Under the pieces are notes generated by a model. The model worked only from the letters and a program-made list of their open reading frames with translations, did not search any database and was not told the DNA's origin. The position numbers were made by a program, and so were the translations under genes. Below, one piece after another: positions 9,660-18,180 of a DNA stretch of 64,000 nt (its first letter is position 1; each line of letters begins with the position of its first letter). This DNA is from Brevibacterium sp. CBA3109 (GTDB lineage: Bacteria > Actinomycetota > Actinomycetes > Actinomycetales > Brevibacteriaceae): the NCBI RefSeq assembly GCF_040256645.1, contig NZ_CP158281.1, positions 2,666,001 through 2,730,000 of the forward strand, in the 5' to 3' direction.

Positions 9660-9759
9660 GGTGTCAGTCCTTCGTTCTCGGGGAGGTGACCGATCTGGTG
9701 GTCACAGGTGATCGCCGAGGTGGCGCTGGGATCGCGGTGCCACCTCGGCGATATCGGGT

Positions 9760-10254
9760 TCAGTGCTTGGCTGGGCCGGCGCCCTGCGCATCGGAGCTCA
9801 GATGATCTGGTCCAAAGGCTTCGGGCAGCACAACCGACATGGGTACCTTGCCGCTGGGCATGTTGAGCATGAGGTCGTTGCCGCCGTGTTCGAACAGGAG
9901 TTGGCGGCAGCGTCCGCACGGGACCAGGGTCTGCCCCGCACCATCGACGCAGTCGAAGGCCACGAGCCGGCCGCCGCCGGACATGAACAGGTCGGAGACG
10001 AGTGAGCATTCGGCACACAACGTCACCCCGAACGAGGCATTCTCGATATTGGCGCCGCTGACGATTCGACCGTCGTCGACGAGTGCGGCCGCGCCCACGG
10101 GATAGGACGAATACGGCACATAGGCATAGTGCATCGCTCTCCTCGCCTCATCGCGCAGAAACGACCAGGTGTCCTCGCTCAGGTCCTCGACCGAAACGAG
10201 CATCGGCTCTCCATCCCACACGTGTTCAGAGGCTTCGACATCTGCAGAAGTCAT
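9760..10254 (-). CDS. cdd: Cytidine deaminase
   Basis: Deaminates (deoxy)cytidine to (deoxy)uridine. The 164-residue product carries the tetrameric small-CDA zinc site: 'TLCAECSLV' (catalytic Glu and first Cys) near residue 80 and 'PCGRCRQLL' near 112, with 'YSSYPVGAAAL' for substrate binding. It is slightly longer than the usual 130 residues because of a 25-30 residue N-terminal lead and a short C-terminal tail; a GTG or ATG further in could be the true start. It lies 28 bp downstream of the second permease gene in one apparent transcript. Confidence 0.93.
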   Translation of the reverse strand: MTSADVEASEHVWDGEPMLVSVEDLSEDTWSFLRDEARRAMHYAYVPYSSYPVGAAALVDDGRIVSGANIENASFGVTLCAECSLVSDLFMSGGGRLVAFDCVDGAGQTLVPCGRCRQLLFEHGGNDLMLNMPSGKVPMSVVLPEAFGPDHLSSDAQGAGPAKH

Positions 10255-10282
10255 AGGGGATACCTCTCTCTTCAGGGTTGAA

Positions 10283-11581
10283 CTATTTCACATACGGCAC
10301 GCCTGCGGCCGCCGGTGGGCGGACCCGGCCGACGAAACCGGCGACGGCGAGGACCGTGACGATGTAGGGAAGCATGAGCAGCAGCTCGTTAGCCACCGGA
10401 GTTCCGATGGACTGCAGAGTGTTGCCCAAACTCTTGGAGAAGCCGAACAGCAGGGCAGCTAGCAGGGCGCCCTTCGGGTTCCATTTGCCCAGGATCATCG
10501 CCGCCAGGGCGATGTATCCCTGTCCGGCCGACATCTCCTTGCCGAATGCCAGGCCGGACCCGACGGTGAAGAAGGCACCGCCAAGGCCCGCGATGGCACC
10601 CGCCAAGAGGGTGTTGCGCACTCGGGTGAAGTTGACCTTGATGCCGACGGTGTCGGCTGCCTTCGGGTGTTCGCCCACTGCCCGCATCCGCAGGCCCCAC
10701 TTCGACCGGAAGACGAAGACCTGGAGGACGATGACGACGACATACATGATGTAGACGAGGATGTTCTGGTCAAAGAGCACCCGTCCCAGGATGGGGATGT
10801 CCGAGAGCAGCGGAATCGGCAGATTCGGAAGCTTCTGCCTGGCGTTCCACAGCTCTGGGTTTGCGGTGAGCACAGTCGAGTAGAGGAAGCTCGTGACACC
10901 GACGACGAGGACGTTGAGAACCACGCCGATGATGATCTGGTTGACCCAGTACTTCACTGCGAAGAAGGTGAGCACCACAGCCACGAGCGCACCCGCGACA
11001 GGTGCGGCCAGGAGTCCCGCATATGGGTTCTTGGCCACAGAGGCGACGACCGCGGCGAGGAAGGCACCAGCCAGCAGCTGGCCCTCGATGGCGATGTTGA
11101 TGATGCCGGAGCGTTCCCCGACGAGTCCGCACATGGCGCCGAAGATCAGCGGCACGGACAGTGCCAGGGCACCGGCCAGCAGCGTGGTCAGCGGGATCAC
11201 TCCGCCGCTGCCGCCACCGGCCCAGGCGAGGAAGGAGACGACGAAGAGGATGCCGAAGACCATCGGGAACCATCCGGCAAGGGTGACCCGCTTCAACGCG
11301 AAGTAGATCGAGGCTGCGGCCATGACCACAAGGATGAGCGAGAGGACCAGTCCGGCCACGGTCGAGGACACAACGACATCGGGAATGGCGAAGAGGTCTC
11401 CGCTGGTCGCGATCCTGAAGGTCGTCTCACCGTCACGGCCGATGAGGCCGAAGAAGATGAGCGAGACGAGGGCCAGTATCGAGTAGGTGATCGGGAATTT
11501 CCATGCGATCGGGGTCAGCGCCTTGGACTGTGCCGAGGACTTCGCAGCCGGCGTCGCAGCGTTCGTGTTCTGAGCGCTCAT
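10283..11581 (-). CDS. Nucleoside ABC transporter permease, NupQ type
   Basis: A 432-residue BPD_transp_2 inner-membrane protein. A 70-residue N-terminal lead with one TM is followed by about nine hydrophobic segments, including the conserved 'GEHPKAADTVGIKV' EAA-like loop and 'NIAIEGQLLAGAF'. It is paired with the adjacent permease and ATPase of the same operon. The 'IIN(I)AIEGQ' signature is typical of guanosine/nucleoside permeases of the BmpABCD/NupPQ class. One base separates it from the upstream permease gene, implying translational coupling. Confidence 0.88.
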   Translation of the reverse strand: MSAQNTNAATPAAKSSAQSKALTPIAWKFPITYSILALVSLIFFGLIGRDGETTFRIATSGDLFAIPDVVVSSTVAGLVLSLILVVMAAASIYFALKRVTLAGWFPMVFGILFVVSFLAWAGGGSGGVIPLTTLLAGALALSVPLIFGAMCGLVGERSGIINIAIEGQLLAGAFLAAVVASVAKNPYAGLLAAPVAGALVAVVLTFFAVKYWVNQIIIGVVLNVLVVGVTSFLYSTVLTANPELWNARQKLPNLPIPLLSDIPILGRVLFDQNILVYIMYVVVIVLQVFVFRSKWGLRMRAVGEHPKAADTVGIKVNFTRVRNTLLAGAIAGLGGAFFTVGSGLAFGKEMSAGQGYIALAAMILGKWNPKGALLAALLFGFSKSLGNTLQSIGTPVANELLLMLPYIVTVLAVAGFVGRVRPPAAAGVPYVK

Positions 11582-11582
11582 G

Positions 11583-12815
11583 TCAGGCCTCCTTCCGCTT
11601 GAGCACCGGTGCGGGCAACCGGAAGATCGACCTCACAAGTGGCGGGGCCGCGATGAGCAGGACGATGACAGACTGGACGACGAGAACGATGTCGATGGGG
11701 GTCCCGGTCTGCGATTGCATGAGGTAGCCGCCGGCCTTGAACGCGCCGAACAGCAGACCCGCGAAGAACGTCCCCAAGGGTTTGGATCGTCCCAGCAGGG
11801 CAACGGTGATGGCGTCGAAGCCGATCGATCCGCTGATTCCGCCGGTGAGTTTGTATTCGGTGCCCAGCACCTGAGCTGCTCCTCCGAGTCCGGCGAGTGC
11901 TCCGGCGACGATCATGACGAGGATCGTCACCTTCGACACCGAGATGCCTGCGGTCCGGGCCGCGTGCGGGTTGGCACCGACTGCCTTGAACTCGAAGCCG
12001 ATCGTCGAGCGTTCCAGCAGCCACCAGACGAAGATCGTTGCGAGGATGGCGATGATGAACCCGAAGTGCAGACGGAACGGTGCCGGCAGCAGCAGGAACA
12101 TCTGCGAAGAATCGTCGAGCGTGCGTGACTGTGGGTTCGCCGAGTTGGTGTGTGTGAACCAGCTCTGCTTGAGCAGGTAGCCCAGCAGGTAGCCCGCGAT
12201 GGAGTTGAGCATGATCGTCACGATCACCTCGTTGGCTCCGGTCCGCGCCTTGAGCACACCGGCGATGCCGGCCCAGACTGCGCCGCCGATGATGCCGCCG
12301 ATCGCGGCGATGAGCATATGCACGACAGGCGGCAGATGGAGGGCATATCCGAGGTAGCCGGCGATGGTCGCGCCGAGGATGACCTGCCCCTGGCCGCCGA
12401 TGTTGAACAGGCCCGAACGGAAGGCCATGGCGATGCCCAGCCCGGTGAGGATGAGCGGGGTGGCGCTGACCATGGATTCCGTCAGGGGACGGATCGCACG
12501 CTCTGTGGTGCGGGCGTTCCAATCGAAGACAGCTCCGCGGAACAGCGCCGAATACGCGTCGCCGACTGTGGAGAACAGGGTCGAGAAAAAGGCGCCTGGG
12601 GCAGCGAATAGGTTCTTCCCTGCCTCAATGACCTCGGAATTGGACACGGCGATGAGCACACCGCCGAGGAGGAGTGCGACCACGATCGACAGCGCCGAAA
12701 CCAACCACGACCCGGACAGGATCTCCTGGAGCAGGTTCTGCTGTTTGCCCTCTCCCGGCTCAGCTGTCGATGGTGGAGCCGGCGATGGTGCTGCCGGGGA
12801 CATGTCAGTTGTCAT
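11583..12815 (-). CDS. Nucleoside ABC transporter permease, NupP type
   Basis: A 410-residue membrane permease with about 9-10 TM segments, 'NIGGQGQVILGA' in the first half and the cytoplasmic 'VGANPHAARTAGI' loop that contacts the ATPase. It begins with an N-terminal Pro/Ala/Ser-rich cytoplasmic tail of about 30 residues. The start overlaps the upstream ATPase stop by ATGA (12812-12815). With its partner permease it should form the heterodimeric channel for nucleosides delivered by the Bmp lipoprotein. Confidence 0.88.
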   Translation of the reverse strand: MTTDMSPAAPSPAPPSTAEPGEGKQQNLLQEILSGSWLVSALSIVVALLLGGVLIAVSNSEVIEAGKNLFAAPGAFFSTLFSTVGDAYSALFRGAVFDWNARTTERAIRPLTESMVSATPLILTGLGIAMAFRSGLFNIGGQGQVILGATIAGYLGYALHLPPVVHMLIAAIGGIIGGAVWAGIAGVLKARTGANEVIVTIMLNSIAGYLLGYLLKQSWFTHTNSANPQSRTLDDSSQMFLLLPAPFRLHFGFIIAILATIFVWWLLERSTIGFEFKAVGANPHAARTAGISVSKVTILVMIVAGALAGLGGAAQVLGTEYKLTGGISGSIGFDAITVALLGRSKPLGTFFAGLLFGAFKAGGYLMQSQTGTPIDIVLVVQSVIVLLIAAPPLVRSIFRLPAPVLKRKEA

Positions 12816-14413
12816 TTGGTCTCCTCCGCCGAGGTGGTGGCGCAGTTCTCGTCAGGTGCCGCGGTGGCGGCTGTGTCAGAGGCGGTGCTGCCGGATGTGG
12901 CCGCGAATGCCTCTTCGGCCGGCACTCCTGCCATCATCAGACCCAGCGCTTCGCGCGAGGTGTCGGCACCGACGACGCCGACGATGCGACCCGAGTACAT
13001 AACGGCGATCCGATCGGCGATCCCGTAGACCTCGTCGAGTTCTGTCGAGACGATGAGGCATGGTGTGCCAGCATCACGTTCGGCGATGACGCGCTTGTGG
13101 ACGAACTCGATCGAACCGACGTCGAGGCCGCGGGTGGGCTGGCTGGCGATGAAGAGGCGCAGGTCACGGCCGAGCTCACGGGAGAGGACGACCTTCTGCT
13201 GGTTTCCGCCGGAGAGTGTCGCGATCGGGTCGACGACGCTGCCGAGGCGGATGTCGAACTCTTCGACCTTCTTCTTCGCCTCCTCATTGATGACCGCGGA
13301 CTTGAGGTTGAGGCCCTTCGCGTACGGAGCTCGGTCGTAGACGTCGAGGATCATGTTCTCGCGGATCGTGAACTCGGCGATGATGCCGTCGGTGGACCGG
13401 TCCTCGGGGACGAAGCCGATGCCCGATCCCAACCGGTCCTTGACGGATTGTCCGACGAGGTTCTTCCCGTCGAGCGTGATCGTGCCCAGCCGCGGTTCGG
13501 TCAGGCCGATAATGGTTTCAGCCAATTCCGTCTGACCATTGCCCTGCACGCCGGCGACCGCGAGGATCTCACCTCGGCGAACATCGAAGCTGACGTCGTC
13601 GACGACGATGTTCTCTGCCTTGTCGACGACGGTGAGGCCACGGACTTCGAAGGTGGCGTCTCCGGGGACGGCGACTTCCTTTTCCGTGGTCAGGGACACT
13701 GCACGACCGACCATCTGGCTGGCCAGCTCCGCCTCGGTGGACTCGGGGGAGGCCTCTCCGACGATCTTGCCGCGGCGGATGACGGTGATGGAGTCCGCGA
13801 TTGCCCGCACCTCACGCAGCTTGTGGGTGATGAACACGATCGAGGTGCCCTGCTCCTTAAGCTGACGCATGATCGAGATGAGTTCATCGGTTTCCTGTGG
13901 CGTGAGCACCGCGGTGGGCTCATCGAGGATGAGGATCTTCGCATCCCGGGACAGAGCCTTGATGATCTCCACGCGCTGCTGGGCACCGACCGGCAGGTCC
14001 TCGATGAGGGCGTCAGGGTCGATGTTGAAGTTGAATCTCGACGAGATCTCCCTGACCTTCTTTCGCGCCTCCGCGAGGTCGATGAGTCCGAGGGACTTCG
14101 TCGGCTCATAGCCCAACGCGACCGATTCGGCGACGGTGAACACGGGCACAAGCATGAAGTGCTGGTGGACCATGCCGATGCCGGCGGCCACAGCGTCCCC
14201 CGGACCGGCAAAGGTCACAGGCGTGTCGTCGAGGAGGATCTCTCCCCCGTCGGCGTCGTAGAGTCCATAGAGGACGTTCATCATGGTGGATTTTCCGGCG
14301 CCGTTCTCACCCAACAGGGCATGGATCTCGCCCGGTTCGATGGTGAGATCGATGTGGTCGTTGGCCACGAACGATCCGAACACCTTAGTCATCCCGCGAA
14401 GCTCGAGTTTCAC
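12812..14413 (-). CDS. Nucleoside ABC transporter ATP-binding protein (two NBDs)
   Basis: A 533-residue double ATPase of the ribose/nucleoside (RbsA/NupO) class. NBD1 has Walker A 'GENGAGKST' near residue 34, signature 'PVGAQQRVEIIKAL' and Walker B 'ILILDEPTAVL'. NBD2 has the characteristic degenerate P-loop 'VAGVQGNGQTELA' near 275, an 'LSGGNQQKVVLSREL' signature near 399 and 'RLFIASQPTRGLD'. A low-complexity Ala/Thr tail of about 45 residues ends the protein. It is separated from the upstream Bmp gene by a strong hairpin that may lower its expression relative to the binding protein. Confidence 0.93.
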   Translation of the reverse strand: MKLELRGMTKVFGSFVANDHIDLTIEPGEIHALLGENGAGKSTMMNVLYGLYDADGGEILLDDTPVTFAGPGDAVAAGIGMVHQHFMLVPVFTVAESVALGYEPTKSLGLIDLAEARKKVREISSRFNFNIDPDALIEDLPVGAQQRVEIIKALSRDAKILILDEPTAVLTPQETDELISIMRQLKEQGTSIVFITHKLREVRAIADSITVIRRGKIVGEASPESTEAELASQMVGRAVSLTTEKEVAVPGDATFEVRGLTVVDKAENIVVDDVSFDVRRGEILAVAGVQGNGQTELAETIIGLTEPRLGTITLDGKNLVGQSVKDRLGSGIGFVPEDRSTDGIIAEFTIRENMILDVYDRAPYAKGLNLKSAVINEEAKKKVEEFDIRLGSVVDPIATLSGGNQQKVVLSRELGRDLRLFIASQPTRGLDVGSIEFVHKRVIAERDAGTPCLIVSTELDEVYGIADRIAVMYSGRIVGVVGADTSREALGLMMAGVPAEEAFAATSGSTASDTAATAAPDENCATTSAEETK

Positions 14414-14440
14414 TGCTTCCGGTACTCCTCAAAAATTCGA

Positions 14441-14476
14441 AAACTGCAGGGCCGAAAGAACTCGGCCCTGCAGTTT
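14441..14476 (-). terminator. Intercistronic hairpin between bmp and ABC ATPase genes
   Basis: Perfect 15-bp arms AAACTGCAGGGCCGA and TCGGCCCTGCAGTTT enclose a 6-base loop. On the minus (coding) strand the hairpin is followed by TTTTCGAATTTTTG, a discontinuous T tract. It lies between the lipoprotein gene and the rest of the operon, so it probably acts as a partial terminator or 3'-end stabiliser that keeps binding protein in excess, as in many ABC operons. Confidence 0.85.
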
Positions 14477-14487
14477 AACCTATTCGC

Positions 14488-15558
14488 TTATTTGGGTGTG
14501 CTCTCGGAATCCACGGTCAGCGATCCGTCGATGATCTGCTTCTTGAGCTCTTCGACCTTCTTCTTCACGTCCTCGGGAACCTTGTCGTCGAAGTCGTGGT
14601 AGGGAGCAAGTCCGACGCCTTCGTTCTCGAGAGTGCCGACGTAGGGCTCGGAGGTGAACTTGTCTTCCTGGGCTTCGGCGACGGTGTCCTCGACGGCATT
14701 GGCGATCTGCTTGACCACCGAGGTGAGGATGATGTCACCGTATTCGGTGGACTCGTATCCGTCGGAGTCGACCCAGATGAGCTTGACGTCCTTGGCATCC
14801 TTCGCAGCAGCGGCTGCACCCAGTCCGACAGGACCGGCGACGGGCATGATGACGTCGGCGCCCTGCGAGATGAGCTGCTTGGTCAGTGCCTGACCCTGGC
14901 CCTGGTTCTCGAAGTCACCGGAGAACGATCCGTCCTGCTTCTCCTTGTTCCAGCCGAGGAGCTTGACGTCCTTCTTGTTCTCTTCGTTGAACTTCTTGAC
15001 ACCGTCGGCGAATCCGTCCATGAAGATGGTCACCGAGGGGATCTGGATGCCGCCGAAGGTGCCGACCTTGCCGGATTCGGACGATGCCGCTGCCACGTAG
15101 CCTGCCAGGTAGGCGGCTTCGGCGGTATTGAAGACGACGGGTTTCGCGTTGTCGAGGGTGACAGGCTTGCCGTCAGCGTCGGAGAAGGTGGAGTCGATGA
15201 GTGCGAAGTTGAGGTCCGTGTTGGCCTCAGCAGCCTCCTGGATCGCGTCCTCGAGCAGGAACCCGACACCGAATGTGAGGTTGCAGCCCTGCTGGATCAT
15301 GTTGTCGACGTTGGGCTTGAAGTCCGCGTCGCCCTGCGACTCGGCCAGTGATTCCTCAATGCCGAGGTTGTCCACCGCAGCCTGCAGTCCCTCACGGCCC
15401 GACTGGTTGAACGATTGGTCGTCCCAGCCACCGGAGTCCGAGACCATGCAGCCGAGGAAATCTTCGGCCTTCGAATCGCCGCTGTCTCCTGAGCCACAGG
15501 CGGAGAGCACGAGGGCAGATGCGGCGGCAATCGACACCGCAGATACAAGCTTCTTCAC
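14488..15558 (-). CDS. Bmp-family nucleoside-binding lipoprotein
   Basis: The substrate-binding protein of the nucleoside ABC importer. The GTG at 15558 is chosen because it begins a canonical lipoprotein signal: 'VKKLVSAV', a hydrophobic core and lipobox LSAC. The frame extends to 15651 without further sense. The mature protein (356 residues in all) is a PnrA/Bmp fold (PF02608), with 'GGWDDQSFNQSGREGLQ' near the N-terminus, 'GVGFLLEDAI' and 'ADVIMPVAGPVGLGA'. It is the first gene of the seven-gene operon. The 328 bp to the divergent ABC-F gene hold the control region; no regulator gene is adjacent. Confidence 0.93.
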   Translation of the reverse strand: MKKLVSAVSIAAASALVLSACGSGDSGDSKAEDFLGCMVSDSGGWDDQSFNQSGREGLQAAVDNLGIEESLAESQGDADFKPNVDNMIQQGCNLTFGVGFLLEDAIQEAAEANTDLNFALIDSTFSDADGKPVTLDNAKPVVFNTAEAAYLAGYVAAASSESGKVGTFGGIQIPSVTIFMDGFADGVKKFNEENKKDVKLLGWNKEKQDGSFSGDFENQGQGQALTKQLISQGADVIMPVAGPVGLGAAAAAKDAKDVKLIWVDSDGYESTEYGDIILTSVVKQIANAVEDTVAEAQEDKFTSEPYVGTLENEGVGLAPYHDFDDKVPEDVKKKVEELKKQIIDGSLTVDSESTPK

Positions 15559-15886
15559 TTTTACTCTTTTCTCAAGTTTCTCACGACCAACAATGGCGTC
15601 GATCGAGGCACGGAGTCCTCCGCCGAATTTGTGAAACCACTGGATGATCACTCATATTTCAATGAATTTCCCGTCAGTCTAATGCAACTCAGGCCCTAAT
15701 CAGGGGCCAATAGCATCGGATTCCTCGACACCGATATGAAAACGCAACATAACTTCATGTTCACTCGGCTCCGCCCCTGCATTCGCCCCACCCCGGACAC
15801 CGACTCTGGCTCTGGTCCCCGGACTACCCGCCGACTACCCGCGCATGCTGGTCCCAGACGGCTCGTGCTCTAGGCTAGAGGGCGTT
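15559..15886. promoter_or_regulatory. Divergent control region of bmp operon and ABC-F gene
   Basis: This 328-bp gap holds, for the leftward operon, a possible -10 TAGACT around 15673-15678, with the GGCCC...GGGCC inverted repeat at about 15695-15711 just upstream of it. For the rightward gene TAGGCT lies about 11 bases before the ATG at 15887. No known operator was recognised, so assignments are tentative. Confidence 0.35.
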
Positions 15887-17716
15887 ATGGCACATCTTCT
15901 CGGGGCTGAAGCCCTGCACCTCGAATACCCCACCCGCATCGTCTTCGACTCCGTCACGCTCGGCGTCGACGCCGGGGACATGATCGGCATCGTCGGCCGC
16001 AACGGCGACGGCAAGTCGAGCCTGCTGGGCATGCTCGCCGGCACCATCGCGCCCGATTCCGGGCGAGTGACCTACCGCGGCGGAATGCGTCTGGGCATGC
16101 TCAGCCAGCGCGACACCATGGACTCCGAAGCGACCGTCGGCTATTCCGTTGTCGGGAACATGGACGACCACGAATGGGCCCGCGACGCCGCAGCACGCGA
16201 CATCATCGCAGGCCTCATCGCCGACCTCGATTGGAATGCCACTATCGGCAGCCTCTCCGGCGGTCAGCGCCGACGTGTGGCTCTGGCGGCACTGCTCATC
16301 GAAGACTGGGACCTGCTCATTCTCGATGAGCCGACCAACCACCTCGACGTCGATGGCATCTCGTGGTTGGCCAAGCACGTCAAGAACCGATGGGCGAAGA
16401 ACTCCGGAGCTCTGCTGCTGGTGACTCACGACCGGTGGTTCCTCGATGAGGTCTGCAACAAGACGTGGGAGGTCCACGACCAGATCGTCGAACCCTTCGA
16501 GGGCGGATACGCCGCCTATGTCCTCCAACGTGTCGAACGTGACCGGATCGCATCCGCGACTGAGCAGAAGCGCCAGAACCTCATGCGCAAGGAACTGGCA
16601 TGGCTGCGCCGAGGTGCCCCTGCCCGCACCTCGAAACCGAAGTTCCGAATCGAAGCAGCAAACCAGCTCATCGCCGATGTCCCGGAGGTGCGCAACCCGA
16701 TCGAACTGAAGAAGATGGCGACCGCCCGTTTGGGCAAGGACGTCGTCGACCTCCTCGATGTGTCCCTGAGCTTCGGAAACCAGCAGATCCTCGACAACGT
16801 CACCTGGCGCATCGGTCCTGGCGAACGCACCGGAATCCTGGGGCCCAACGGTGCTGGAAAGTCGACCCTGCTCAGTCTCATCTCGGGTGAGCTCGAACCG
16901 GATGAGGGCAGAGTCAAGCGCGGGAAGACCGTGAAGGTCGGAGTCCTCGACCAGCAGTTCAAGGAACTGGACGCAATCGCCGGGCAGAAGGTGCGTGAAG
17001 TTCTGTCGGAATCGAAGACGAGCTTCACCATCGAGGGCAAGGACTACACCCCGGCACAGCTCCTGGAACGCCTCGGCTTCGCCAAGGAGCACCTCTCAGC
17101 GCGTGTCAAAGAGCTCTCCGGAGGACAGAAGCGCCGGCTGCAGCTGCTGCTGCTGCTCATGTCCGAACCCAATGTCATCATCCTCGATGAGCCGACCAAT
17201 GACGTCGACTCCGATATGTTGGCGGCGATGGAAGACCTCCTCGACTCCTGGCCGGCTACTCTGATCGTCGTCTCTCACGATAGGTACCTGCTCGAACGAG
17301 TCACCGATCAGCAGTACGCGATCCTCGATCATGGCCTGCGGCACGTGCCAGGAGGCGTCGACGAATACCTTCAGCTGCGCGCCGACAGCGCCAAATCCGG
17401 TGGATCGAAGGGAACCGTCTCCGGCAGAGGCGCAGCAAGCTCCAATCCTGGCGGTGCGAGTGCGTCCGCCGGCACAGGGGCGGACACGCTCTCCGGGGCC
17501 GAGGCCAGGGCGGCGAAGAAAGAGGTCTCCTCGATCGAACGCCGCATGGACAAGCTGAGTAAACGGATCGCGCGAGCCCACGATGAGATGGCCGACCATG
17601 ACCAGACCGACTTCGAGGGACTGCAGAAACTCACCTCATCCCTGCAGGAGCTCAAGGGCGAAATGACCGAGCTGGAAGAGCGCTGGCTCGAAGCCAACGA
17701 GACCCTCGACGCCTGA
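15887..17716 (+). CDS. ABC-F family ATPase, Uup-like
   Basis: A 609-residue cytoplasmic protein with two ABC domains and no membrane segments. Walker A 'GRNGDGKSS' is near residue 39 and 'GPNGAGKST' near 319; there are two signatures ('SLSGGQRRRVALA', 'ELSGGQKRRLQL') and Walker B 'DEPTNHLDVDG' and 'DEPTNDVDSD'. The linker between domains is Arg-rich. After a Gly/Ser/Ala spacer the last 70 residues form a charged coiled coil, as in Uup/EttA-type factors that act on ribosomes or nucleic acid. The ATG at 15887 has GAGGG 6 bases upstream; an earlier in-frame ATG at 15845 lacks support. Substrate or ribosome role cannot be told from sequence. Confidence 0.92.
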   Translation: MAHLLGAEALHLEYPTRIVFDSVTLGVDAGDMIGIVGRNGDGKSSLLGMLAGTIAPDSGRVTYRGGMRLGMLSQRDTMDSEATVGYSVVGNMDDHEWARDAAARDIIAGLIADLDWNATIGSLSGGQRRRVALAALLIEDWDLLILDEPTNHLDVDGISWLAKHVKNRWAKNSGALLLVTHDRWFLDEVCNKTWEVHDQIVEPFEGGYAAYVLQRVERDRIASATEQKRQNLMRKELAWLRRGAPARTSKPKFRIEAANQLIADVPEVRNPIELKKMATARLGKDVVDLLDVSLSFGNQQILDNVTWRIGPGERTGILGPNGAGKSTLLSLISGELEPDEGRVKRGKTVKVGVLDQQFKELDAIAGQKVREVLSESKTSFTIEGKDYTPAQLLERLGFAKEHLSARVKELSGGQKRRLQLLLLLMSEPNVIILDEPTNDVDSDMLAAMEDLLDSWPATLIVVSHDRYLLERVTDQQYAILDHGLRHVPGGVDEYLQLRADSAKSGGSKGTVSGRGAASSNPGGASASAGTGADTLSGAEARAAKKEVSSIERRMDKLSKRIARAHDEMADHDQTDFEGLQKLTSSLQELKGEMTELEERWLEANETLDA

Positions 17717-17735
17717 TGGAGAACGGGGACGAGGG

Positions 17736-18083
17736 GTGATGGTCGACTCGGATCGGATGCGGGAGCTCCTGCATGCCGAAGACTCCGAGACCAGACGGCT
17801 CATCGCCGCCCTATCCTCGGACATCAAGGATCTCTCGGCCGCACGCGAGGGTGACAACAGCGACGATGAGCATGACCCTGAAGGGGCGACCCTCGCCTTC
17901 GAACGGTCTCAGGCAGACACTCTGCTGCGCCAGTCCGAGGAGCGTCTGAGCGCCATCGCGCAGGCGTTGCAGAGACTTGATGACGGCTCCTTCGGAATCT
18001 GCACCAATTGCGGGAAACCCATTCCCGAGGTGCGGCTGGAGATCCGCCCCTACGCCCCGACCTGCGTCGCCTGCGCGAGCTGA
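17736..18083 (+). CDS. TraR/DksA-family C4 zinc-finger protein
   Basis: 115 residues. An N-terminal helical hairpin rich in acidic and Arg residues is followed by a C-terminal C4 finger: 'CTNCGKPI' near residue 89 and 'CVAC' at the end. This is the layout of short DksA/TraR-like proteins, which may bind the RNA polymerase secondary channel. GTG and ATG are consecutive at 17736 and 17739, with GAGGGG next to them. It begins 20 bp after the ABC-F gene and is probably cotranscribed. Confidence 0.85.
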   Translation: MMVDSDRMRELLHAEDSETRRLIAALSSDIKDLSAAREGDNSDDEHDPEGATLAFERSQADTLLRQSEERLSAIAQALQRLDDGSFGICTNCGKPIPEVRLEIRPYAPTCVACAS

Positions 18084-18180
18084 GAGTACGGCGGCTTCCA
18101 CGCTGATTGGCACCTGACCTCTGCCTTGGAGCAGTGTGAAATCTTTATGTTTCGCAGGCCCAGCACGCTATCGTGGCGTG

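Noticed and set aside
12674-14602. 642-residue plus-strand open frame
   Set aside because: It is the exact antisense shadow of the nucleoside ABC ATPase gene; the minus strand carries clear Walker and signature motifs.
15875-17092. 405-residue minus-strand frame
   Set aside because: Antisense to the ABC-F gene.
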